Source: Sulfitobacter sp. HGT1 (GTDB taxonomy: Bacteria > Pseudomonadota > Alphaproteobacteria > Rhodobacterales > Rhodobacteraceae). Taken from it: DNA of 57,693 bases. Below, piece by piece: positions 35,987-45,608 of the stretch. Every line of letters starts with the position of its first letter. Position 1 is the first letter of the stretch. The notes beneath the pieces were generated by a model. That model was not told the DNA's origin, did no database searches, and saw only the letters and a program-made list of their open reading frames with translations. The stretch is taken from assembly GCF_013282155.1 (NCBI RefSeq), contig NZ_BLWI01000009.1:1-57693 (forward strand), given 5' to 3'. A program made the translations under genes and the position numbers.

Positions 35987-36856
35987 TCAGGACCGCACCA
36001 GCTTTTCGTAGTCTTCCGAAATCTCACGGGTCAGCGCGCCGACCTCGAAGGTGTAATCGGCGATCTGGCCAACGGGCGTCACTTCGGCGGCGGTACCGGT
36101 CAGCCAGCACTGCTCGAAGCCTTCCAGTTCTTCGGGCATGATGCGGCGCTCGTGGACGGTCAGGCCCTTTTCCTTGAGCATCCCGATCACGGTCTGACGT
36201 GTCAGGCCATTCAGGAAGCAATCGGCCAAAGGCGTGTGGACTTCGCCGTCTTTGACGAAAAAGATATTCGCGCCGGTCGCTTCGGCGACATAGCCGCGGT
36301 AGTCCATGAACAAGGCGTCAGAGCAGCCTTTGGCCTCGGCCGCGTGCTTGGATGTGGTGCAGATCATGTACAGACCCGCAGCCTTGGCATGGACGGGGAT
36401 CGTCTCGGGCGAGGGGCGCTTCCATTTGGAGATGTCGAGCTTTGCGCCCTTCATCTTGGCGTCGCCATAATAGTTGCCCCATTCCCAACCGGCAATCGCC
36501 AGACGCACAGGGTTGCGTGCCGCAGAAACGCCCATGTCGGGGCCGGCACCGCGCCATGCAACAGCGCGCACATAGGCGTCCGTCCAGCCGTTGGCCTGAA
36601 GCATTTCATATTTGGCCGCTTCGATTTCATCCACAGTGTAAGGGATTTCGAAATCCAGATACTGGGCCGATTTGCGCAGGCGTTCGGAGTGCTCGCGGCC
36701 TTTGAAGATTTTGCCGTTATAGCACCGTTCGCCTTCGAACACAGACGAGGCATAGTGCATGGCGTGGGTCAGAATATGGACATTGGCATCACGCCAATCG
36801 ACCATTTTACCGTCCATCCAGATTTTGCCGTCGCGATCATCATATGCGCCATCCAT
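35987..36856 (-). CDS. ilvE: Branched-chain amino acid aminotransferase IlvE
   Basis: 289-residue fold-type IV PLP enzyme for the last step of Leu/Ile/Val synthesis. It shows HAMHYASSVFEGERCY, the PLP-lysine region VHAKAAGLY (K158), and YVAEATGANIFFVKDG with NGLTRQTVIGML, all family marks. Divergent from petP across about 160 bases. Confidence 0.93.
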   Translation of the reverse strand: MDGAYDDRDGKIWMDGKMVDWRDANVHILTHAMHYASSVFEGERCYNGKIFKGREHSERLRKSAQYLDFEIPYTVDEIEAAKYEMLQANGWTDAYVRAVAWRGAGPDMGVSAARNPVRLAIAGWEWGNYYGDAKMKGAKLDISKWKRPSPETIPVHAKAAGLYMICTTSKHAAEAKGCSDALFMDYRGYVAEATGANIFFVKDGEVHTPLADCFLNGLTRQTVIGMLKEKGLTVHERRIMPEELEGFEQCWLTGTAAEVTPVGQIADYTFEVGALTREISEDYEKLVRS

Positions 36857-36956
36857 GGTGTATCCTTCCTTGATGCGTCATCAGAATTTATGAATGTTGC
36901 GTGAATTACGCCCGCATCGGACATTTTCTTACGCAAAACCTGGGATTCGTTAGCCT

Positions 36957-36975
36957 TTGACACTTGGAAAGTCAA
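36957..36975. promoter_or_regulatory. Palindrome in the ilvE/petP divergent region
   Basis: TTGAC-N9-GTCAA, 44 bases before the petP start. The left half also gives a TTGACA -35-like hexamer. Could be an operator for the neighbouring PetP or PetR regulator; no experimental link is visible. Confidence 0.3.
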
Positions 36976-37018
36976 CAACGCTGACGTAAACTTGGGCCCG
37001 AACCTGCAGGAGAGACCA

Positions 37019-37531
37019 ATGGCAGACGGACGCGGCACATCTTCTCATTCCGGCGAAAACCTGTTGTTTTTGACAGATGAACAGTTGCGCCAAGCCATCG
37101 AGGCCATGTTCTTTGCCTATCGGGGTTTTACCGCTGACCCGGACCGGATTTTGGTGGATATGGCCTATGGTCGCGCGCATCACCGCGCCATCCACTTTAT
37201 CAATCGGGCACCGGGCACAACCGTGAATAACTTGCTGGGGTTGCTGGGTGTTACAAAGCAGTCCCTAAATCGTGTGTTGCGCACTTTGATCGCTGATGGT
37301 CTTGTCCAAAGCCAGGTGGGGAAATCAGACAAGCGGGAGCGTCACTTGCATTTGACCGAAGCAGGCCGCGCGCTTGAGCAAACATTGTCGGATGCGCAGC
37401 GCGTGCGGATGCGCAGTGCCTTTCGCGAAGCGGGCCCGGAAGCCGTTGCCGGTTTTCGGACCGTTTTGGAGACGATGATGGACCCCGAAATGCGCCACAG
37501 CTATATGCGCCTTAAGGAAAATGGCGGTTGA
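37019..37531 (+). CDS. petP: MarR-family regulator PetP
   Basis: 170 residues with a winged-helix MarR domain: VDMAYGRAHHRAIHFINR dimer helix, NNLLGLLGVTKQSLNRVLRTL recognition helix, and the wing SDKRERHLHLTEAGRAL. In Rhodobacter, petP and the response regulator petR lie together and upstream of petABC. The same pair is kept here, with the next gene overlapping by four bases (TTGA). Start ATG 37019 after CAGGAGAG. Confidence 0.82.
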   Translation: MADGRGTSSHSGENLLFLTDEQLRQAIEAMFFAYRGFTADPDRILVDMAYGRAHHRAIHFINRAPGTTVNNLLGLLGVTKQSLNRVLRTLIADGLVQSQVGKSDKRERHLHLTEAGRALEQTLSDAQRVRMRSAFREAGPEAVAGFRTVLETMMDPEMRHSYMRLKENGG

Positions 37532-38229
37532 GCGAAATGGATGCGCATCTGTTGATCGTTGATGACGACGAACGCATACGGACATTGTTACAGAAGTTTT
37601 TGATGCGGCACGGGTTTTTGGTGACCTCTGCCCGTGATGCCGCGCATGCACGGCGCATTCTGGCAGGGTTGGATTTCGATTTGATCGTGCTGGATGTGAT
37701 GATGCCGGGCGAAGACGGGCTGAGCCTGACACGCGGCCTGCGCGAAAAGATGACAACCCCGATTTTGTTGCTGACGGCAAAAGGCGAGACGGATAACCGG
37801 ATCGAGGGGCTTGAGGCGGGTGCCGATGATTATCTGGCAAAGCCGTTCGAGCCAAAAGAATTGCTGCTGCGCATCAATGCGATTTTGCGACGTATGCCGG
37901 ATACGAGTGTTTCAGACACTGCGCCAAAGGTTCTGTCGATGGGACCGATCCGCTATGATATCGAGCGGGGCGAGCTGTGGCAGGGGGATGATTTGGTCCG
38001 GTTGACGGCGACTGAAATCCAGCTGATGCGGATTTTCGCCGCGCAGCCCGGCGTGGCGCTAAGCCGGTCAAAGCTGGTCGAGGAACTGGGCCGTGATCGC
38101 GGGCAGGCGCAGGAACGCGCCGTGGATGTCCAGATTACGCGCTTGCGTCGCAAGATCGAAGATAATCCCAAGCAGCCGCGATACCTGCAGACCGTTCGGG
38201 GTGCAGGTTATATGCTGGCACCTGACTAG
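37528..38229 (+). CDS. petR: OmpR-family response regulator PetR
   Basis: 233 residues: receiver domain with the acidic pocket D12-D14, phosphoacceptor D56 in LIVLDVMMPGEDG and K105 in LAKPF, then an OmpR-type winged helix (VDVQITRLRRKIEDNP, YLQTVRGAGYML). Translation begins at TTG 37528 overlapping the petP stop, or at ATG 37537. No histidine kinase gene is adjacent, as is known for PetR. Its petABC target in relatives lies here 5.5 kb downstream. Confidence 0.87.
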   Translation: MSEMDAHLLIVDDDERIRTLLQKFLMRHGFLVTSARDAAHARRILAGLDFDLIVLDVMMPGEDGLSLTRGLREKMTTPILLLTAKGETDNRIEGLEAGADDYLAKPFEPKELLLRINAILRRMPDTSVSDTAPKVLSMGPIRYDIERGELWQGDDLVRLTATEIQLMRIFAAQPGVALSRSKLVEELGRDRGQAQERAVDVQITRLRRKIEDNPKQPRYLQTVRGAGYMLAPD

Positions 38230-38244
38230 ATAAACGGCAGTTGA

Positions 38245-38296
38245 TTGGGGGTTTCACACCCCCAAACCCCCGTGGGATATTTTTGAGCCAGAGAAG
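38245..38296 (+). repeat. Dispersed GGATATTT/GAGCCAGAGAA repeat, copy D
   Basis: Hairpin TTGGGGGT-TTCAC-ACCCCCAA with ACCCCCGTGGGATATTTTTG and AGCCAGAGAAG. Nearly the same layout as copy A before queG. It lies between petR and xseB. Confidence 0.8.
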
Positions 38297-38372
38297 TTGC
38301 GGGCAATGTCTGGAAGGCGCGGGCTTGTCGGGCTATGGTTGTGGCAGAATTGGTTGATGGGGTTTGGCAGAG

Positions 38373-38615
38373 ATGACGGAAACTGCGGTAGAAGAAATGA
38401 GCTTTGAAGCGGCGATGGCCGAGCTTGAAAAGGTATTGGGCCAGCTGGAGCGCGGCGATGTGGCGCTGGATGAGAGCATTGCGTTGTACGAACGTGGTGC
38501 CGCGCTGAAGAAGCGGTGCGAAACCAAGCTGAAGGAAGCGGAAGAGAAAGTCGCGCAGATCACCTTGGACGGGGATGGAAATCCGGCAGGGGTGACGGCT
38601 GTTGACGGGGTTTGA
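38373..38615 (+). CDS. xseB: Exodeoxyribonuclease VII small subunit XseB
   Basis: 80 residues; small subunit of ExoVII, which binds several copies to XseA. Typical all-helical sequence MSFEAAMAELEKVLGQLERG, then LDESIALYERGAALKKRCE. Start at ATG 38373; a TTG at 38364 is in frame. Its end overlaps ispA by 14 bases, the usual xseB-ispA-dxs order in alphaproteobacteria. Confidence 0.93.
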   Translation: MTETAVEEMSFEAAMAELEKVLGQLERGDVALDESIALYERGAALKKRCETKLKEAEEKVAQITLDGDGNPAGVTAVDGV

Positions 38616-39507
38616 CATCCACTCAGAGCAAGACCTGGCGGCGCGGCCATTTGATGTGACGTTGCGCCATGCGGCGGATCTGGCTGCGGGGCAGATTTTG
38701 CACGGGCTTGCCGGTGTGGATGGCACCATCGCCGAGGCGATGCGCTATGCTGTTACCGGTGGCAAAGGGCTGCGCGCGTTTTTTGTGATCGAGAGCGCGC
38801 GGCTGCACGGTATTTTGGATGCGCAGGCCGCACCTTGCGCCGGTGCAATCGAGGCGCTGCATGCCTATTCGCTGGTGCATGACGATATGCCCTGTATGGA
38901 TGATGACGCCTTGCGACGGGGCCAGCCCACGGTTCATCTGAAGTGGGACGAAGCGACGGCCGTTCTGGCCGGGGATGCCTTGCAGGCATTAGCGTTTGAA
39001 CTGGTTGCAAGTGCCGGGTGCACGGATGGTGCGCGTGTCGCGTTGATCGCAGGGTTGGCGCGGGCGTCTGGGGTGCGCGGGATGGTCGGCGGGCAAGCGA
39101 TGGATATCGCCGCCGAGACGGCCAGTCAGCCGTTGAGCCTTGGGCAGATCACCGATTTGCAAGCGGGCAAGACCGGCGCGCTGATTGAGTGGGCTGCAAC
39201 CGCCGGGCCGGTTATGGCGGGCGATGATGCCGGCCCGCTGGCGCGATATGCCCGTGATCTTGGGCTTGCTTTTCAGATTGCTGACGACATCTTGGATGTT
39301 GAGGGTGACGCGGCGACCGTGGGCAAAGCTGTCGGCAAGGATGCGGGTGCGGGCAAGGCGACATTCGTATCATTGCTGGGGCTAGGCCCGGCCAAAACGC
39401 GGGCGCGCGAGCTGGTGCAATCGGCTTGTGATGCCTTGGCACCTTACGGCGACGACGCAGAAACCTTGCGAGAAGCGGCACGCTTCGTTATTGCGCGCAA
39501 AAGCTGA
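38602..39507 (+). CDS. ispA: Geranyl/farnesyl diphosphate synthase IspA
   Basis: 301-residue trans-prenyltransferase condensing IPP with allylic diphosphates. The first aspartate-rich motif is in [11 protein letters not shown] and the second in [12 protein letters not shown], with GGKGLRAFF upstream. Translation starts at TTG 38602 inside the 3' end of xseB. Partner of dxs downstream in making isoprenoid precursors for quinones, carotenoids and undecaprenyl carrier. Confidence 0.95.
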   Translation: MTGFDIHSEQDLAARPFDVTLRHAADLAAGQILHGLAGVDGTIAEAMRYAVTGGKGLRAFFVIESARLHGILDAQAAPCAGAIEALHAYSLVHDDMPCMDDDALRRGQPTVHLKWDEATAVLAGDALQALAFELVASAGCTDGARVALIAGLARASGVRGMVGGQAMDIAAETASQPLSLGQITDLQAGKTGALIEWAATAGPVMAGDDAGPLARYARDLGLAFQIADDILDVEGDAATVGKAVGKDAGAGKATFVSLLGLGPAKTRARELVQSACDALAPYGDDAETLREAARFVIARKS

Positions 39508-39523
39508 TCCGGCGGAGGGCCAG

Positions 39524-41452
39524 ATGACCGATAGACCCAAGACACCATTGCTGGACCGTGTGGCGCGCCCTGCAGACCTCAAGCAGTTTTCTGATGCCGA
39601 GTTGGTCAAGCTCGCGGATGAAGTCCGTGCGGAGACAATTTCGGCGGTTTCGGAAACCGGTGGCCATTTGGGTGCCGGGCTGGGTGTTGTCGAGCTGACG
39701 GTTGCCTTGCATGCGGTGTTTGACACGCCGCGAGACAAGCTGGTTTGGGATGTGGGGCACCAGTGTTACCCGCATAAGATTTTGACCGAGCGGCGCGATC
39801 GCATCCGTACCTTGCGGATGAAGGACGGGTTGAGCGGTTTCACCAAGCGCAGCGAATCCCCCTATGACCCGTTTGGCGCGGCGCATAGCTCGACCTCGAT
39901 TTCTGCCGCTTTGGGTTTTGCCGTGGCGCGTGATCTGGGCGGTGTTGTCCCCGAAGGCCTTGGCGATGCGATTGCGGTGATTGGCGACGGGTCCATGTCT
40001 GCCGGCATGGCCTATGAGGCGATGAACAACGCGGGCCACTTGAAAAAGCGGATGTTCGTGATCTTGAACGACAACGAGATGTCGATTGCCCCGCCTGTGG
40101 GTGCGATGTCTGCCTATCTTAGCCGTCTATATGCCGAAGAGCCGTTTCAGGACTTCAAAGCGGCCGCCAAGGGCGCGGTCAGTCTTTTGCCCGGCCCGTT
40201 CCGCGAGGGGGCAAAGCGCGCCAAGGATATGCTGAAAGGCATGACCGTTGGCGGGACATTGTTCGAGCAGTTGGGCTTTTCCTATTTGGGGCCCATCGAC
40301 GGGCATGATCTGAACCAGTTGTTGCCGGTATTGCGCACGGTCAAGGCACGGGCGACAGGGCCGACGCTGATCCATGTGATTACCAAAAAGGGCAAGGGCT
40401 ACGGCCCGGCCGAGGCCGCCCGCGACAAAGGGCATGCCACGGCCAGGTTCAATGTTCTGACCGGCGAGCAGAAGAAAGCACCGTCGAATGCGCCGAGCTA
40501 TACGCGGGTCTTTGCGGATAGTTTGATCGCCGAGGCCGCGAAGGACGACAAGATTTGCGCGGTCACGGCAGCCATGCCCGATGGCACCGGGCTGAACCTG
40601 TTTGCAGAACGCTACCCCAGCCGGTGCTTTGATGTGGGTATTGCCGAACAGCATGGCGTGACGTTTTCAGCCGCCCTAGCTGCGGGCGGGATGAAGCCGT
40701 TTTGCACGATGTATTCGACGTTCTTGCAGCGCGGGTATGATCAGGTTGTTCATGACGTTGCGATCCAGCGGTTGCCGGTGCGTTTCGCGATTGACCGTGC
40801 CGGGTTGGTCGGGGCCGATGGCGCGACCCATGCCGGTGCATTTGATGTGGCGTTTCTGGCGAACTTGCCGGGGATGGTCGTGATGGCCGCCGCTGACGAG
40901 GCAGAGCTGGTCCATATGGTTGCCACGGCTGCCGCCCATGATGACGGGCCGATTGCGTTCCGGTTTCCGCGCGGCGAGGGCAATGGCGTTGACATGCCAG
41001 AACGCGGTGTGCCGCTTGAGATCGGCAAGGGCCGGATCATCGCGCAGGGCAAGCGCGTGGCGCTGCTGTCCTTCGGGACCCGTCTGGCAGAAGTCGAAAA
41101 GGCCGCCGAAGCGTTGCGCGCCAAGGGCATCACACCGACGATCGCAGATGCACGATTTGCCAAGCCATTGGACCGCGACATGATTCTGACGCTGGCGGCA
41201 GAACACGAGGCGCTGATCACCATTGAGGAAGGCGCTGTCGGCGGCTTCGGCAGTCACGTGGCGCAGCTTTTGTCGGATGAGGGCGTGTTTGACGAAGGGC
41301 TGAAATATCGGTCGATGGTCTTGCCGGACATCTTTATCGATCAGGCGAGCCCTGCCGATATGTATGCGATTGCTGGCATGAACGCCGAACAGATCGAAGC
41401 CAAGGTGCTGGACGTTCTGGGTATTGCCAGCATTGCGGCGCAGCGGGCCTGA
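39524..41452 (+). CDS. dxs: 1-deoxy-D-xylulose-5-phosphate synthase Dxs
   Basis: 642 residues; thiamine-diphosphate enzyme of the MEP path making DXP from pyruvate and glyceraldehyde 3-phosphate. It shows [31 protein letters not shown], the TPP motif [19 protein letters not shown], and the transketolase-C part RFPRGEG. Start ATG 39524 after GGAGGGC; codons back to 39428 overlap ispA and are rejected. It depends on TPP, whose uptake genes are in the same window. Confidence 0.97.
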   Translation: MTDRPKTPLLDRVARPADLKQFSDAELVKLADEVRAETISAVSETGGHLGAGLGVVELTVALHAVFDTPRDKLVWDVGHQCYPHKILTERRDRIRTLRMKDGLSGFTKRSESPYDPFGAAHSSTSISAALGFAVARDLGGVVPEGLGDAIAVIGDGSMSAGMAYEAMNNAGHLKKRMFVILNDNEMSIAPPVGAMSAYLSRLYAEEPFQDFKAAAKGAVSLLPGPFREGAKRAKDMLKGMTVGGTLFEQLGFSYLGPIDGHDLNQLLPVLRTVKARATGPTLIHVITKKGKGYGPAEAARDKGHATARFNVLTGEQKKAPSNAPSYTRVFADSLIAEAAKDDKICAVTAAMPDGTGLNLFAERYPSRCFDVGIAEQHGVTFSAALAAGGMKPFCTMYSTFLQRGYDQVVHDVAIQRLPVRFAIDRAGLVGADGATHAGAFDVAFLANLPGMVVMAAADEAELVHMVATAAAHDDGPIAFRFPRGEGNGVDMPERGVPLEIGKGRIIAQGKRVALLSFGTRLAEVEKAAEALRAKGITPTIADARFAKPLDRDMILTLAAEHEALITIEEGAVGGFGSHVAQLLSDEGVFDEGLKYRSMVLPDIFIDQASPADMYAIAGMNAEQIEAKVLDVLGIASIAAQRA

Positions 41453-41471
41453 CGCAAAGGCCCGCGCAGTT

Positions 41472-41906
41472 TTAGGCGTCCAGCAACTGACGGGCGGCAA
41501 CAACGCCTAGCGCTGCAGAAGCGGCCTCGCGGCCCTTTTCCACGAAATGCGCGCGATAGATGGCGTTGTGGTGGTCGGTTTCCTGATAGTGATGCGGTGT
41601 CAGGGATACGGACAGAACCGGCACGCCGGTGTCCAGCCCCACACGCATCAGGCCATCGACAACGGCTGAAGCGACAAAATCGTGACGATAGATGCCGCCA
41701 TCCACGACAAATGCCGCGCAGATGATGGCATCGTATTTCCCTGATTTTGCAAGCGTTTGCGCCATCAAGGGCATCTCGAACGCGCCGGGCACATCGACCA
41801 CGTCGATCTGGGCAGCCGGGATGGTTTCGGAAAACCCGTCATAGGCACGATCAACGATATCGGCATGCCAACGGGCTTTGATAAAGGCGTAGCGGGTGTG
41901 TGTCAT
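41472..41906 (-). CDS. ribH2: 6,7-dimethyl-8-ribityllumazine synthase, RibH2 type
   Basis: 144 residues; condenses the ribityl-aminopyrimidine with dihydroxybutanone phosphate to lumazine, the riboflavin precursor. VDVPGAFEMP and VVDGGIYRHDFVA are standard. The segment VLSVSLTPHHYQE followed by H-N-x-I-Y-x-x-H-F is typical of RibH2 (known from Brucella) rather than RibH1. Start ATG 41906. A FMN riboswitch lies upstream. Confidence 0.9.
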   Translation of the reverse strand: MTHTRYAFIKARWHADIVDRAYDGFSETIPAAQIDVVDVPGAFEMPLMAQTLAKSGKYDAIICAAFVVDGGIYRHDFVASAVVDGLMRVGLDTGVPVLSVSLTPHHYQETDHHNAIYRAHFVEKGREAASAALGVVAARQLLDA

Positions 41907-41989
41907 AGTGATCTCCTTTATTTCGTCAGCGACACAAGTCACCCAAGGCGATCACGGTTGCGAACGGCCCCGGTTTGGGTCCGCACAAA

Positions 41990-42143
41990 CGCATTCTCTT
42001 TCATCCGGACTATGACCGTCGGCTCTGGCATCTCACCAGATCTGCTGACCAACCGCACCTTTCGGGGCAGTCGCGCTCGCGGGCTGGTGGCGCAAGGCCA
42101 CATACCGCCGGTGGGGAATTGCACCCCGCCCTGAGAATATGCA
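41990..42143 (-). ncRNA. FMN riboswitch (RFN element)
   Basis: On the minus strand the RFN blocks are present in order: TCTCAGGGCGGGGTGCAA, CCCCACCGGCGGTA, GAGCGCGACTGCCCCGA with AGGTGCGGTTGG, GGTCAGCAGATCTGGTG, GAGATGCCAGAGCCGACGGT and CATAGTCCGGATGAAAGAG. It precedes ribH2 by about 85 bases and should switch off lumazine synthase when FMN is high. Confidence 0.95.
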
Positions 42144-42208
42144 CAAGTTGCCAAGGTGGGGGCGGGTCTGCAATACCAAAAGTGATTTAGATGGAAAGGC
42201 TCGCTACG

Positions 42209-42832
42209 ATGCACCCCAACCCGATTTACCATGATGCCGACACCGCCAAAAACATCGCCTTTGCCCGCGAGCGGGGGTTCGGCGTGCTTGTCGCCAATGC
42301 GGAGGCGGGTCCGCTGATGTCACATGTGCCGTTTCTGCTGAACGATGCGGGTGATATCGCTGACCTGCATCTGGTGCGGTCAAATCCGATCGCGCGGGCG
42401 CTGGCCGAACCGGTCAAGGTAAAGTTGGCCGTTGTCGGGGGCGATACATATATCTCGCCCGACTGGTACGGGGTCGATGATCAAGTGCCGACCTGGAATT
42501 ACGTCGCGGTGCATTTGACCGGGGTTCTGGAATTGCGGCCCGCAGATGAACTGCTGGACCTGCTGGACCGTCAGTCGGCAGCTTACGAGGGCAGGCTGCT
42601 GCCCAAGAAGCCCTGGACGACCGGCAAGATGCAAGACGAGACGATGGCCAAGCTGATGCGGATGATTGTGCCGTGCCGCATGACGATCACCGGCGTGGAT
42701 GGCACCTGGAAACTGTCCCAGAACAAAACCGATGAGGTGCGTCTTGCGGCAGCGGAGGGAGTTGCAGCGCATGGATTTGGGTCCGAAACGGTTCTCATCG
42801 CCGAAATGATGCGTGACGCGATCGGAGGCTGA
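42209..42832 (+). CDS. PaiB-family FMN-binding protein
   Basis: 207 residues of the FMN-binding split-barrel family named after Bacillus PaiB. It begins MHPNPIYHD, contains LMSHVPFLLNDAG, SPDWYGVDDQVPTWNYVAVHLTG and WKLSQNKTDE, all typical. The family is labelled transcriptional regulator from PaiB, but many members may be flavin enzymes. Start chosen at ATG 42209 downstream of GGAAAGG; ATG 42191 is also in frame. Divergent from ribH2 and its FMN riboswitch, 65 bases from the aptamer. Confidence 0.82.
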   Translation: MHPNPIYHDADTAKNIAFARERGFGVLVANAEAGPLMSHVPFLLNDAGDIADLHLVRSNPIARALAEPVKVKLAVVGGDTYISPDWYGVDDQVPTWNYVAVHLTGVLELRPADELLDLLDRQSAAYEGRLLPKKPWTTGKMQDETMAKLMRMIVPCRMTITGVDGTWKLSQNKTDEVRLAAAEGVAAHGFGSETVLIAEMMRDAIGG

Positions 42833-42898
42833 CAAACAAGAGATTGCGCCAGATGGCTTTGCCCGTGATAGTCGGCGCAACTCTTGGAGGAGACAACG

Positions 42899-43510
42899 AT
42901 GAAGCTCTATTATTCCCCGACCTCGCCCTATGTTCGCAAAGTGATGGTTTTGCTGCACGAAACCGGTCAGATCGACGATGTGACCCTCGAAACGATGGCG
43001 ACCACACCTTTGGCACCGGATGCGGCATTGTTGTCGAAAAACCCGCTGACCAAAGTGCCGGCGCTTGAACGCAACGAGGGGCCGACGCTGTATGACAGCC
43101 GTGTGATCTGCGCCTATCTGGATGATCGGGCAGGTAACAAACTGTACCCGACAGGCGCGCGCCGCTGGGATACCCTGACGCTTGAGGCGACCGCGGATGG
43201 CATTCTGGATGCCGCGTTGTCGATGGTTTACGAACTGCGGATGCGCCCCGTAGACAAACAGATGCCGGAATGGATCGAAGGCCAGTGGGGCAAGATCGAA
43301 CGCGCGGTTGCGGCCTTGAACACCCGCTGGGTCAGTCAGTTGTCCGGCCCGCTGGATATGGGTCAGATTGCGGTGGCTTGTGCGCTTGGCTATCTGGATT
43401 TCCGACACGATGCGCGAAACTGGCGCAAAGGGAATGATGCGCTGGCGAACTGGGCGAAAACTTTTGATTCGCGCCCTTCAATGCAGGCAACCGTCCCGCC
43501 GGCTGCATAA
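42899..43510 (+). CDS. Glutathione S-transferase family protein
   Basis: 203 residues. The N-terminal thioredoxin fold is KLYYSPTSPYVRKVMVLLHE, then NPLTKVPALE and LYDSRVICAYLD, with an all-helical C-terminus ending in QATVPPAA. It differs from the FzlA-like protein and looks like a soluble GST or related glutathione-using enzyme of unknown substrate. Start at ATG 42899 after GGAGGAGA. Confidence 0.85.
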   Translation: MKLYYSPTSPYVRKVMVLLHETGQIDDVTLETMATTPLAPDAALLSKNPLTKVPALERNEGPTLYDSRVICAYLDDRAGNKLYPTGARRWDTLTLEATADGILDAALSMVYELRMRPVDKQMPEWIEGQWGKIERAVAALNTRWVSQLSGPLDMGQIAVACALGYLDFRHDARNWRKGNDALANWAKTFDSRPSMQATVPPAA

Positions 43511-43686
43511 ATTAACAAAATTTCTGGGTTTAAATACCATTGAACCCCTACCTGCGACTGTTTGCACGTCAAAGGCATCTGGACGTGCGCAGTCCATAAG
43601 GCTAGTAAACAATAGAACTGCGGGTGGCGTGTTTTCGCCACCCCTTGGATTAATGGCCTTTTTGGCCCTCGATTTGGAGTTAACCC
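43511..43686 (+). promoter_or_regulatory. Promoter and structured leader of petABC
   Basis: 176 bases with three hairpins in series: GCACGTC/GACGTGC (43564-43588), GGGTGGCG/CGCCACCC with loop TGTTTT (43622-43643), and GGCC-TTTTT-GGCC (43655-43667). None is followed by a T-tract, so they are not plain terminators. They may stabilise the pet message or act with a regulator. GGAG at 43676 serves the GTG start of petA. Confidence 0.5.
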
Positions 43687-44247
43687 GTGTCCCAAGCAGA
43701 AGATCACGCAGGCACCCGGAGGGATTTCCTCTACTACGCCACGGCAGGTACAGGTGCGGTCGCCGTTGGCGCGGCTGTTTGGCCTTTGGTCAATCAAATG
43801 AACCCATCCGCTGATGTGAAGGCCTTGTCTTCCATTCGCGTTGATGTTTCCGAGGTTGAGCCGGGCACACAGTTGACGGTCAAGTGGTTGGGCAAGCCTG
43901 TCTTTATCCGCCGCCGCACCGAAGACGAAATCGCCAAAGGTCGTGCGGTCGAAATGTCCGACCTGCCAGATCAGGGCGCAGAAAACGCGAACATCGCAGC
44001 GGATGCACCCGCAACCGATGAAAACCGCGCAATGGTTGGCAAGGAAGACTGGCTGGTCATGATGGGCGTATGTACGCACCTTGGCTGTGTGCCTTTGGGC
44101 GACGCCGGTGAGTTTGGCGGCTGGTTCTGCCCGTGCCACGGATCGCACTATGACACCGCGGGTCGTATCCGCAAAGGGCCAGCACCACGCAACCTGCCGG
44201 TGCCAATTGCAGAATTCGTGGACGAAACCACGATTAAACTGGGTTAA
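43687..44247 (+). CDS. petA: Rieske iron-sulfur subunit of cytochrome bc1 (PetA)
   Basis: 186 residues; carries electrons from ubiquinol to cytochrome c1. A twin-arginine signal [12 protein letters not shown] (R11, R12) with one membrane anchor, and the 2Fe-2S ligands in CTHLGC (129-134) and CPCHGSH (148-154). Translation starts with GTG 43687. First gene of petABC. Confidence 0.96.
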   Translation: MSQAEDHAGTRRDFLYYATAGTGAVAVGAAVWPLVNQMNPSADVKALSSIRVDVSEVEPGTQLTVKWLGKPVFIRRRTEDEIAKGRAVEMSDLPDQGAENANIAADAPATDENRAMVGKEDWLVMMGVCTHLGCVPLGDAGEFGGWFCPCHGSHYDTAGRIRKGPAPRNLPVPIAEFVDETTIKLG

Positions 44248-44259
44248 GGGAGAACTAGA

Positions 44260-45603
44260 ATGGCTGGAATTCCTCACGACCATTACGAGCCAAAATCAAA
44301 CGGCGAAAAGTGGCTAGACCGCCGCCTGCCGATTGTTGGGCTGCTGTATAACACATTGATGATCCCGACACCCAAGAACCTGAACTGGATGTGGATCTGG
44401 GGCATCGTTCTGACATTCTGTCTGGCGCTGCAAATCATTACCGGTATCGTTCTGGCGATGCACTACACACCGCATGTCGATCGGGCGTTTGCCTCGGTTG
44501 AACACATCATGCGTGACGTGAACGGCGGCTATATGCTGCGCTACATGCACGCAAACGGCGCTTCGCTGTTCTTTATTGCTGTATATGCCCACATTTTCCG
44601 CGGCCTGTACTACGGTTCATACAAGGCACCACGCGAAGTGACGTGGATCATCGGCATGCTGATCTATCTGTTGATGATGGGTACTGCGTTCATGGGCTAC
44701 GTGCTTCCATGGGGTCAGATGTCCTTCTGGGGTGCGACTGTTATCACCGGCCTGTTCGGCGCTGTGCCCTTCGTCGGCGAAGCGATCCAAACCCTGCTTT
44801 TGGGTGGTCCAGCGGTTGATAACGCAACGCTGAACCGTTTCTTCAGCCTTCACTATCTGTTCCCGTTTGTCATCGCGGGTCTGGTCATCGTTCATATCTG
44901 GGCGTTCCACACCACAGGCAACAACAACCCAACCGGTGTTGAAGTCCGTCGTGGTTCGAAAGAAGAAGCAGAGAAAGACACACTGCCCTTCTGGCCCTAC
45001 TTCGTGATGAAAGACCTGTTCGCGCTGGCCGTGATCCTGGTTATCTTCTTTGCCATCGTCGGCTTTATGCCAAACTACCTTGGTCACCCCGACAACTACA
45101 TCGAAGCGAACCCGCTTTCGACACCTGCGCATATCGTTCCTGAATGGTACTTCCTGCCGTTCTACGCAATCTTGCGCGCCTTTACTGCCGAAGTCTGGGT
45201 TGTTCAGATCGCGTCCTTCGTGACCGGCGGTATCATCGACGCCAAGTTCTTTGGTGTGTTGGCAATGTTCGGTGCGATTATCGTGATGGCATTGGTACCT
45301 TGGCTGGACACATCAAGCGTTCGCTCGGGCCGGTATCGTCCGATGTTCAAGTGGTGGTTTGCCCTGCTGGTCGTCGACTTCTTTGCGCTGATGTGGCTGG
45401 GTGCCATGCCTGCCGAAGAACCCTACGCAAGCTTTTCGTTGATCGCTTCTGCCTATTGGTTCGGCTACTTCCTGATCATCATGCCGCTGCTTGGCGTGAT
45501 CGAGAAACCATTGGCGCAGCCCGACACCATCGAAGCCGATTTTTCGTCGCACTATGACGCGAAAACTGGCGGCACCAAGACGCTGGTCAACCCAGCAGAG
45601 TAA
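44260..45603 (+). CDS. petB: Cytochrome b subunit of bc1 complex (PetB)
   Basis: 447 residues with eight membrane helices and the two heme b groups bound between helices II and IV. Family marks include [39 protein letters not shown], and the Qo-site [14 protein letters not shown]. Twelve bases after petA, five before petC. Full length. Confidence 0.97.
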   Translation: MAGIPHDHYEPKSNGEKWLDRRLPIVGLLYNTLMIPTPKNLNWMWIWGIVLTFCLALQIITGIVLAMHYTPHVDRAFASVEHIMRDVNGGYMLRYMHANGASLFFIAVYAHIFRGLYYGSYKAPREVTWIIGMLIYLLMMGTAFMGYVLPWGQMSFWGATVITGLFGAVPFVGEAIQTLLLGGPAVDNATLNRFFSLHYLFPFVIAGLVIVHIWAFHTTGNNNPTGVEVRRGSKEEAEKDTLPFWPYFVMKDLFALAVILVIFFAIVGFMPNYLGHPDNYIEANPLSTPAHIVPEWYFLPFYAILRAFTAEVWVVQIASFVTGGIIDAKFFGVLAMFGAIIVMALVPWLDTSSVRSGRYRPMFKWWFALLVVDFFALMWLGAMPAEEPYASFSLIASAYWFGYFLIIMPLLGVIEKPLAQPDTIEADFSSHYDAKTGGTKTLVNPAE

Positions 45604-45608
45604 GGACC

